Assembly (NCBI GenBank): GCA_019188255.1
Contig: JAETXT010000009.1
Location: 868,001 to 932,000, forward strand
Direction: 5' to 3'
DNA length: 64,000 nt
From: Verticillium longisporum
Lineage: Eukaryota; Ascomycota; Sordariomycetes; Glomerellales; Plectosphaerellaceae
The position numbers and the translations under genes were made by a program. Below, piece after piece: positions 56,341 through 64,000 of the stretch. Below the pieces are notes generated by a model. That model searched no databases. It saw only the letters and a list, made by a program, of their open reading frames with translations, and was not told the DNA's origin. Each line of letters opens with the position of its first letter. The first letter of the stretch is position 1.

Positions 56341-57304
56341 CCATACTCCTATAGACGCAGGCATATTAACCCCTAGCTAATAAAAAAAGCGCGATTCTAT
56401 GAAGATTTATATTTTTCTCCCGCTTCACAAAGTGTAAAAATATTTACTAGGATAGCTTAACTCGAACTTCTTGTTAGTCTAAGTCACTATGAATCGTTCC
56501 TTCGAGTTCCCTAAGATCTACTAGGAGTGCCTTTCTATGCTATTCGTTAGTGCGAAGACACGTATATAATTCGTTGATCAAGTGTGCATCTAGATATAAC
56601 TGCTGATTTGCCTCTAAGACCTTACTACGTAACACTAAAAGGACTACGATATAGCTCGCACGTAAGCATTGAACTCTCCCGATCTAGTTTCTAGTGCCGA
56701 TAAATTGCTACACCCTATATCCCCCCTAGAGTTATATCATTACACTTAAGAAGTTTCGTTTATAATAGAATAACCCGATCTGCCCGGGATCTTCACTGCT
56801 ATAGCTAATAGTATAAGTAATGTATTTTCGGTTTATATACTTTTTAATCGTAGTATTTGGTCGCTCTTTAGCTAGACGGGTAGCGTCTACGCGGTTAGCT
56901 AATAAAGGTATTATAGATATCCTTCTATAGTACTCGCTAATATTTAATTTAATATTTAACTCCTCGATAAGGATATTATACTATTTTTCGTTTACCTATT
57001 TCTAAGGGTTAAGGCAGTTAAAGAAAAGACTCCTCTTAGGAAAACTACCGCGGTGCTTAGTAATTGCGTGCCTGCTTTCCTTAGTCGCTAGACCTAGTGC
57101 TAAATAGGCTAGGGTCTTATTTCCTATACTAGTCGTATTATTAGAAACTGAACCGCTTTCGTCGAATCTCTTAAGGTTAATACCGATATATAGTATAGTA
57201 AGCCCTAAGCTTGCCATTTCTTCTTTCTATTTTATTTTCGAGAAAATACGGCTAAATATTAAACTTTTATCGCAGGATATAGCGTTCGCAACGCGATCCT
57301 CCAT
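56341..57304 (-). pseudogene. convergent second ORF of the repeat family, RIP-mutated, copy B
   Basis: ATG at 57304 (MEDRVANAISCDKSLIFSRI), a TAG, then 71 open codons (57217-57002: MASLGLTILYIGINLKRFDE ... KESRHAITKHRGSFPKRS) and further RIP-interrupted sequence toward 56,341. It is colinear with copy A (41128 downward) but lacks the solo LTR, so it preserves the empty site. Family not recognised. Confidence 0.6.
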
Positions 57305-57592
57305 TATATAGGTATGTTGTAATGAAAATGGTGCTAGATATAAAGGACGCAGGAGAGATATGGGGCTAAGTGTTCCCAGCGGTGGGCCTGCGAATATGGC
57401 AAATGGTCAAGAACCTCCCTAATTTATATATACACGATTGAGCTTAGTGGTTTATAAGAAGAAGAAAAGGACTAGGAGTCCAAGATCTGGGATTTAAATA
57501 ATCCAAAAATTAGGGCATAAATGGCATAGACCCTTTTTGAGACTATAAAATTTAGAAGCTTATCCTGCTTTTTGGACCTCAAGTGACAGCTC

Positions 57593-57600
57593 TATAAATA
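57593..57600 (+). promoter_or_regulatory. TATA box of the 57680 gene
   Basis: TATAAATA, 80 nt before the ATG at 57680. Spacing and context fit a fungal core promoter. Confidence 0.55.
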
Positions 57601-57679
57601 CGAGTAATTCTAAATAAAATTACGTACAGTCAAGTCATAAACATCTATATATCAGTCCGTTTAGCTTGCAGCCTTTAAC

Positions 57680-58339
57680 ATGACCACCTCTAAGAGAATG
57701 AACGTGCTCTTGAATAAGATATTCAAACATCAACGGTGGCTGAAGCAAGCCGTAAGCCTTGGCGCAAACCCTGTTTTTCTCGGACATGATCTTGTCAGCT
57801 TCTTTAACGGTGCCGACTCTCCTATGAATCTTGCCTTGATATCTATGGAATTTACTGGCGACCTTTACTGCTCAGAACTTCTTAGATCTCTCAAAGAACC
57901 AAAGCACTTCAACGAAGAGCTGGCCGAATACTCTCTTAAAGAGTCAGACATCACCTTATATATCTGGGAAGCTCTCAAACGGGCCGAACATACACAGATT
58001 CCCAGCTTCGAAAAGCTATTCAAGCAAGATTCAACCAGTCTTAGAACGGCTGTCCTATATTATAACGAAGGGGCCGGAAAGCTTCAGAGCCTATCGATAA
58101 AGAACCATTCACTGCCCTGGAAGAAACGGTATAGGGTGCCTCTTCCGCTATGCAGAGATATTGATAATCCTGCAAGGAGTCTCGATTGGGTGTTCACCTT
58201 GTATGTGGAGGAACGGTCCGGCAAGGATTTCCAGCATATGGATTCCCGACTGCTGTTAGGGAACGAAGACATATTTCTGCCCGGAGGGCCACTAGACCCG
58301 GATTTCGTAAAACTTGCTCAGCCGTTATTCAAGGACTGA
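57680..58339 (+). CDS. hypothetical protein, 219 aa, intact single exon
   Basis: An intact frame from ATG 57680 to TGA 58339, with a good TATA box 80 nt upstream. The protein is soluble-looking, without signal peptide or membrane helix, and mixed alpha/beta in character: a basic N-terminus (MTTSKRMNVLLNKIFKHQR), a hydrophobic middle, and an acidic end with LLLGNEDIFLPGGPLDPDF. I do not recognise any family motif. It lies 375 bp beyond the end of repeat copy B and is not RIP-mutated. It could be a lineage-specific host gene or cargo next to the repeat. Confidence 0.65.
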   Translation: MTTSKRMNVLLNKIFKHQRWLKQAVSLGANPVFLGHDLVSFFNGADSPMNLALISMEFTGDLYCSELLRSLKEPKHFNEELAEYSLKESDITLYIWEALKRAEHTQIPSFEKLFKQDSTSLRTAVLYYNEGAGKLQSLSIKNHSLPWKKRYRVPLPLCRDIDNPARSLDWVFTLYVEERSGKDFQHMDSRLLLGNEDIFLPGGPLDPDFVKLAQPLFKD

Positions 58340-58670
58340 GGCCTCTCTGCAACGCGAGTGAATTGTCCGGTGAATATGGAGCCTAGGGCTGTATGTGAGG
58401 TTTAACTATATAGTTATATAGAATAAAGAGACTAGTTTATTAGGCGCAAAGTTGTCACTCTCTAGAACCAAGTTCCCAATAATAGCATTGAACTGGGGAT
58501 CGGGGTACTCGAGGCAAGGAATAGAAATGTAAACAATATTCTCAAAGACAGTCAGGGGGTGCCACTTCTCAGATCCTTGACAACGATTTTATTCGCCCCG
58601 TATTTTTGCTATTATGGACTCGACGCGTTCAATCCAATTTCGACGCCCTCCATGCCCTATCCGTATATCC
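58340..58670. other. intergenic, no gene seen
   Basis: Short converging 3' flanks. No feature recognised. Confidence 0.5.
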
Positions 58671-59227
58671 CTAATTGCCCGATTCCGTCTCCACAGTAAG
58701 TATCTCTTTCAAGTCTTCCAGAATATCTTGAAAGCGGTGTCCAAACTCCGGCGGAACCTCGACTACAATATTGCCAGAGTTGCTAACTGCGGCGTACATC
58801 AAATCCCAACCCTTACCAGTCATTCGGCCCTTGATGTTGTTGAGTGACTGAATGGAGATGTCGATAAAGATCTTATACTTTTCCTCTCGAACAAGTCTCT
58901 CCTCCCGCGTGATTTCCAATGGCCCTTCGACATAAGAGTCTACCTTCCATGGAGTAGGCAGTGAGTCTCCAAAGGGCCTGGGGCTTCCTTTGGAACGCTT
59001 TGCTGCTGAGGACATTAGATCAATTGCTATAAGAAAAGAGCTCCCGTACCTGCTTGCATCTCTTCACTTTCCCTTCCCCTCTTTCTAGTGTTGAGGGCAT
59101 CCACGTTTTCTGTGTGCCGAATACCAGGAAGAATCTTGGTTGTTAATTCGTCTCCATCGATGAATGATTCCTCCAAGACCTGCTTGGAAACAGGCAAGGT
59201 GGCAATAAGACGCTGCCGAGCGCTCAT
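58671..59227 (-). CDS. small hypothetical protein, two exons, 170 aa
   Basis: Exon 1 is 59227-59050 (MSARQRLIATLPVSKQVLEE ...). A 44-nt intron at 59049-59006 (GTACGG...CAG) contains a TTGATCTAA-like branch region. Exon 2 is 59005-58671, ending TAG. The join restores a frame of 171 codons and links SEEMQA to AKRSKGSPRPFGDSLPTPW. The N-terminal part is polar with a KRGRESEE stretch. The C-terminal part has a well-formed amphipathic pattern (YKIFIDISIQSLNNIKGRM, FGHRFQDILEDLKEIL). The family is unknown. The alternative is two unrelated short frames, but the clean splice and normal codon use favour one gene. Confidence 0.55.
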
Positions 59228-60894
59228 GATACTGATCTGGAGCGTATCAGGTCGAAAATCTGACAGGCAACTATTAAGTGTTCAGAGCAGCTGGAGAGCT
59301 CGTGCATTTTATAGTTGCACTCCCACTCCACTGACAGATAACTAGTGGTAAGGCACAGTCGCTTGCTGTGGTTGTAAGAACCATGGGTGCCAAGGCGTCA
59401 GGGACTGGGACACCACCAGTGAGCCGCCGGCATCACAGTCAGGATTCAGGATTAAGAGATCTCGCCCAGCCTCCTTTGCAAAAGAATCCTAGAGGCAGTC
59501 AGGAGCGGAGCCCTGCATGGAGCCTCTTGGCCGTGACACGCCATTTAGGTGGGAACAGGGACGGAGAATGGTTATAAATATTGACAAGGGTGATCCTTAG
59601 AGAAAGGATCCGTTACCAGGAGGCGCAGAGGGAAGAAGGCTCCTGAGATCCATTTTCGGTCATCACCCCATGCCCTCGAAACCTTATCACATCTCGCCAG
59701 CTAGGTTCCAGCCTCTACGGATCCTTGAATCCTTGGAAGAGATCTAATCTCCCATGTCATGGAATCCTCCAGGTGATTATTCCTGGCCTCCTCAGGGCAG
59801 AGTGCCCCCCCTCCATCAAAGAGTCTCCCACAGAGCATCCCCCCCTGGCCCAAACTTCCGGCCGTCGTCGCAGCATCGAATTCCTCGGCTGGTACAGACA
59901 ACTTGCGGCACTTATGGTACTTGCAGTACTTCCGTGACGCCTACAAACAGGTCAAGAACGAAGATGCGAAGAAAGGGCGTTACGTACCAACCTGGAAAAC
60001 CTCATCGCGTACACAGGCACTGGCATCAACAGCACCCAACGTTCTGACCAGGAGTGCAGGGGGCTCCTCAAGCAAATAGCTCCGCTGATCGTTTCTCAAG
60101 GCATGCTGATCGGCAGTGATGAGGCTGATGTGAAATTTGAATCGGCGACCGACGGCCAGCTGGCGGTGTCGAAGTGCAATCACGACGATGCCACCAACGG
60201 TTATCTGCGTTGCCAAATGAGCACCTGTACCCGCAGCCACATTAGTTGGATCTGGCTGCATAGTGCTACCGGTACCACCCCGCCCTTCTCCTTGCGTCTC
60301 CTGCCCCAATCTAGGCTGGTGACGGCGCTCCTCTAATATTCACAATCCCTAGAGCAATCCCTTACCTATTTGTGTCCCTCTGGCCGCCTTGGTCACTGAT
60401 GATGGTATTAATCCACTTTTTGAGGGTTGCAAGCTGACATTTAACTGGACATAATGTCCAAGAACAGGGTTCAATTGTAAGGAGAGGCAGTTAGGCATCA
60501 GGCAGCCAAGGATGGTGTCACTGCCAGACCCATGCACACACTGCCACCGCAGGCTGGCGCTGCCACTGCCACCCCAACAACTTCGCAAAAGAAAGCTCAT
60601 CGGAACCTCGGATTGCTGGCTCTTATGCTCTGTCTTGGTACGCCCCTCTAAACCACCAGCTCGAGTATCTGGTGGCTCCCCAGTTAGTGGCCAAGCACAG
60701 TGCGGTTACCCGGGTAGTTCAGCACCGAGGCCAGCTGGCGTGAAGGCAGGGCGATGGGGGATTCCAGGGGGGACTCGACGGAGGGTGGTTGTGTGCCTCC
60801 ACTCATCCATGGGTTGCCAATCTCAGAGGTTGGGAGACCATGGCCACCTGCCTACGCAAGCCGCGACGATCCGCTGCCACAGCCATGTTTAGCA
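59228..60894. other. no gene supported; coding-like stretch
   Basis: Frames here are short and shift often. About 59,985-60,336 reads as a plausible protein (TNLENLIAYTGTGINSTQ ... ESATDGQLAVSK) with no known family. It may be the gag side of the copia relic that follows. Confidence 0.35.
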
Positions 60895-61442
60895 TGAGAG
60901 CTCTAGCTTCTAAATGGACGCTGAGGCTGCCCAATCCGAGATTTATTATCCACTTGACTGGCCAAGATTAAACACTCTTTGGATTGCCTGCTTTCTCTCT
61001 TAATGGCGAGCCCGACGCAATCGGTTCGGCCTTACACAATTGGCTGCACGAATTGGGGACCAAAGTCGGGGGCTCCAACAACAGCGACAGGACACCGCCC
61101 GAGTGTACGTACCATCGCTGTTCCTGTAAAGCCACAAGACCGAACCCAACCCCTTGATTGCCAATGAAGAGGTAAAGATTATCATTGGGTGGTGAAGACG
61201 GAAGAAATACGCGCGCTTTTGTCCTCCTTGATGTTGCGTATGTGCCGAGATTCCATACGAACATCATCAGCGCGAAGAGGCTTGCAAGGAAGGGATTATG
61301 GCATTGTGGCGTCGATAATTCGCTCCGGATAGGTACCTATGACGACAATGATGTCCTCTGTCGACTCATAGACCACTACGACCTCGATGTAGTCGAATAC
61401 AAGCCATTTCCCGCTCTTACTTCAAGCTTCCACGGTCATTGA
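60895..61442 (+). pseudogene. Ty1/copia-type pol relic (protease to GAG-pre-integrase)
   Basis: The end of the stretch (61185-61442, no ATG) reads AFVLLDVAYVPRFHTNIISA and GLWHCGVDNSL, the segment that links protease to integrase in copia-type polyproteins (L-x-DV-x-YVP-x-FHTNI-x-S). Upstream, shifted frames give ASKWTL and IHLTGQD near 60,905-60,970, matching the start of the copia protease region, and PLIANEEVKIIIG near 61,150. At least two frame changes and an in-frame stop separate these pieces. No reverse transcriptase follows, so this is a 5' fragment of a dead element. Confidence 0.6.
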
Positions 61443-61496
61443 TCTCCGTATTCAACGCCTTCCAAGATGTATTCTCCTCTTTCCAGGCGGACCGCC

Positions 61497-62670
61497 TCAA
61501 GCCGAGACGACAGAGGATGGCGAACTGTTGCTAGAGACCATGTGGGGTTTTCTTGCTGTCCAAATATATCTCCATCGGTCGTCAGTGATCAACTTGACAG
61601 CCGCAGGTGTAGCAAGACTTACATTCTACAGTATGCGTGGTAACTCCGCAGACATATCTCTCTGTTAACTCTAGCGCAAAGACGCTCCACTTCTTCCTTA
61701 GACATGTCAAGCATCTTTACCATAGCTGCGTATGATAGAGCCGCGAGACCCTTAGAGAATCCCAAATTAAACCATTTCCCCGCCTCTTTCTCATTAGAAT
61801 CTTCGGGCCAGGAATTGTGACACGCTCTGATGACTGTTTCACTGATGTCTACGAAGCCGGCTAGTGCAAGCTGGCGTCGTGTCTCGTCAGGGCGCACTCT
61901 CATTGGGCGGCCGTATCGATCCATTGCATCGAGAAGTTTCGAGGCCCATTGACTTAGAGCACTGTCCGGCGGAAGAGAGTTGTCGTCACACCGTGGGACC
62001 CAATCGATTTCGACCTGCTCCATGAAGCCCGTCCCAGGGTTCAGGTGCCTGACTAAGGGGTTAGTCGAGGCTAGCGGAGAGGGGCTAATGGAGGATTCAA
62101 CCAACATAATCATCTTTTTATACATATCTGGCCAAGATCGAATACTGCCGAAGAGTGTTCGGGCATGCATGAAGTCCCAGTCGGTACTAACCGTATCCCA
62201 AGAACCCTCAAGGTCGAATGGCTCCGGGGGTTCCATAGTGCGTGGAATCCTCAGCGGTATGGGTTAGCGAAGAATGATATCTAGTAGCTGCACTTACATC
62301 TCAGGCTGTATCATATTAAAGTCGAGGCCCTGCACATGCAGATGGGGATATTTTCTGTAGCAGTTCGTAAGAAGCAATGCCAAAGCGTCCATTTCTAGAG
62401 CGGACGTACTCAGACAGTTCGATGGCCCAGATTCCCGTGCCTGTGCCAAGATCGAGGACCCGCAATGGCTTCTTCATGTCCAATGAAGCTGAGAACAGAC
62501 TGCCATTGCGAGCTACTAGGAAGAATTTGTGGAATATGTCTAGACGATTTGTCTCCTCCTTTGCGCGAGCGAGGTTAGCTATATCACAGCGTAGATAGGT
62601 CTATTGCTTCTTACTTCGTCAATGGGGAATATATACTTCTCCCTTGAAAATTTCCATTTTCTCCATACCA
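61497..62670 (-). CDS. LaeA-like SAM-dependent methyltransferase, N-terminus unresolved
   Basis: Spliced exons: upstream exon ending 62615 (REKYIFPIDE), 62558-62410 (EETNRLDIFHKFFLVARNG, then motif I RVLDLGTGTGIWAIELS), 62354-62298 (KYPHLHVQGLDFNMIQPEM), 62249-61623 and 61569-61497 (YIWTARKPH, end TGA). Introns are 56, 55, 48 and 53 nt, and each restores the expected LaeA-type sequence: ELS-EKYP, QPEM-IPRTMEPP, HAYCR-IYIWTARK. LaeA/LaeA-like enzymes are nuclear methyltransferases that modulate secondary metabolism, or tailoring enzymes of gene clusters. Upstream of 62,650 the expected GRWY motif is present (YYYCGRWYGENGNF) but in another frame from REKYIFPIDE, so a frameshift or an unseen intron affects the N-terminus. 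No start codon is assigned. Confidence 0.78.
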
Positions 62671-63649
62671 GCGGCCACAATAATAATACACATCGCGCAG
62701 TTTGCGCTTCGCTCGATTGCCCGCCGGATCCCTATCCCACGATGTCAGTAAATAGGAATGACCCGCGCTGTAAGGAATGGGACGCAAGACTCCCACTGAA
62801 AGATTAAAAAGGGAGCCCGACCTAGTTTTGCTATTGCCGTCCGACATAGCGAAAGGGAGCAACCCTTGCTGATTTGCCTTGCAGCAGACTGGTATCCTGG
62901 TGATATTGAAAAATAACCCCGCCCGTAGGGGGCGGACAACTAGTCCACAGACACCTGGAGTCATGTGACACTCAACGCCTGAAAATGGCTAGCTCGTTCA
63001 GCGGAGAAGGAGGAAAAAAAGAGAGCAAATACATAATGGAGACCAAGGATGAGCCGCTCAAGCCAGATCTGGGATCACGTCCCTGTTTTGGATACTGGTT
63101 GGACTTCACTACCTTGCTTCACTCTCACATGCACACTTCATCGCCTGTGCTCTCCTCTCCACTGTCTCTTTCCCCTCGGCTTCGCTTCCCTGCGATTATC
63201 TCTCTGCTCTCTACGCCACTTTTCGGGTCACCCATACTCCATTTTCCACTCCCACCTGCGTTCAATATTCCTCCACCGGCGAGTCCTGATGCCACGGGTG
63301 CCCGCGGGTGCAGGTGTAGCCTGATATGGTGCTCAGTCGTGGCTAAGTGAATGAAGAGTTTTGGTTGGCCAGTGGCATCCGTGAGAGGCTGACTAAGAAT
63401 TGTGGAACAAAAATTTCCCGGCATTGGTTCGGCCTGGTGGCTGGGTTGCTTGTCACGAACACGACTCTTGCTCTTTCCTGTCTCTCCCGTCTTGAGCTCA
63501 TCCCACTCACCATGAGGGATCAGGCGCAGACGAAGATCATTGAGGACAACCCTATTGGGAATAGTCTTGATGCCTTTCGCGCTTCTTTCAATTCGATATA
63601 CGAAGGCACGAGCATCTCCTGCATCCCAGAAGCGCTGGAGCGGCTTGGG
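62671..63649. other. no gene supported
   Basis: Contains the probable 5' part of the methyltransferase gene (a minus-strand frame from 62964) and then several short plus-strand frames rich in Ser/Pro/Leu with no recognisable family. An antisense frame (63125-63652) is equally open. Confidence 0.4.
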
Positions 63650-64000
63650 CAAGAAGGTGCGACGCCCAAGATTTGTTCCAGCGCTGTTCTAACTAGCCTC
63701 CAGATCTTCGAAATCTCATACTCCCTCTCCTTTTTGCTCTACAAAGCCATACAGCCTCGGGCCTGCTCCTCGCAAATACCGGCCGTAGCGCGCTTCGAAG
63801 CGACCTTCTCAGGCTGATCGCTGCTGTTGCCTCTGACTCCTTCGACTTCGACCGTATCAAACCTCTTTTGAAAGCTGCCCTCGTCGATGATTTAGACGAT
63901 GCCCTCGTATGGGATCAAGTCTACAACGCCGTCACCGAATCTACCCCGCCTCCCCGCCCGATAGCATCTTCCTTCTAACAAACCCCCTGGCTCCGCAATA
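63650..64000 (+). pseudogene. 5' part of a FunK1/Sgk2-like fungal kinase gene, broken, runs off the window
   Basis: In frame 1 the sequence reads HTASGLLLANTGR, LLRLIAAVASDSFDFDRIKP, LLKAALVDDLDDALVWDQVY and TPPPRPIASS, a conserved block in front of the FunK1-type kinase domain of fungal genes often annotated Sgk2-like. Stops interrupt it at about 63694 (AAC-TAG) and 63976 (TTC-TAA-CAA), where the family has Gln; both fit CpA-to-TpA mutation. Before 63,650 the frame degenerates. The kinase domain itself would lie beyond the window edge. Confidence 0.55.

Noticed and set aside
62985..63350. 121-codon plus-strand ORF
   Set aside because: Ser/Pro/Leu-rich low complexity, no family, and two other frames open over the same stretch.
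63125..63652. 175-codon minus-strand ORF
   Set aside because: Composition is unremarkable and the 63.6 kb end overlaps the opposite-strand kinase-like relic; no motif supports it.

Overview
The window looks like a repeat-rich chromosomal region of a filamentous ascomycete (Pezizomycotina). The genes have short GT-AG introns of about 45-105 nt with ACTAAC/CTGAC-type branch sites. The families are typically fungal: Zn(II)2Cys6 regulators, an AA9 polysaccharide monooxygenase, a LaeA-like methyltransferase and an MCT-type MFS carrier. Long tracts show repeat-induced point mutation (RIP): CpA/TpG are nearly absent and replaced by TpA, while CpG is kept. I cannot name the species.

Layout. 1-10.7 kb is a graveyard of broken genes: a TPR-repeat protein, a fungal kinase-like gene whose single 809-codon frame carries 11 TAA/TAG stops, and an AA9-CBM1 gene with a nonsense codon and a frameshift. 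10.74-17.67 kb is a young Ty3/gypsy chromovirus with identical 476-bp LTRs. It has a gag split over two frames, a pol ending in a chromodomain, and an antisense gene with a perfect Zn2Cys6 signature. 17.7-35.0 kb is a RIP-saturated AT-rich island into which two un-RIPed pogo/Fot1-type elements have inserted at TA sites. 35.0-37.8 kb is ordinary sequence with no gene I can support.

37.8-57.3 kb is the most structured part. An Ulp1/C48-type SUMO-protease gene at 38.0 kb is intact through its catalytic cysteine and then enters RIP-mutated sequence. That mutated half occurs a second time at 55.4-57.3 kb in the same orientation, and each copy also carries a convergent second ORF relic. Between the copies lies an un-RIPed six-gene cluster: Zn2Cys6 regulator 1 (+), NmrA/isoflavone-reductase-like enzyme (-), small membrane protein (+), FAD-dependent AMID/AIF-like oxidoreductase (-), MCT-type MFS transporter (+) and Zn2Cys6 regulator 2 (-). 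The two regulators are paralogues with the same four intron positions, including a conserved non-canonical GC-AG intron. The genes are arranged as divergent pairs, so a small regulated uptake/redox pathway is plausible, but no substrate can be read from sequence.

57.3-64 kb holds an intact orphan gene, a small two-exon gene, a Ty1/copia relic, a multi-exon LaeA-like methyltransferase, and the start of another RIP-damaged kinase-like gene at the right edge. No tRNA, rRNA or CRISPR array was recognised.
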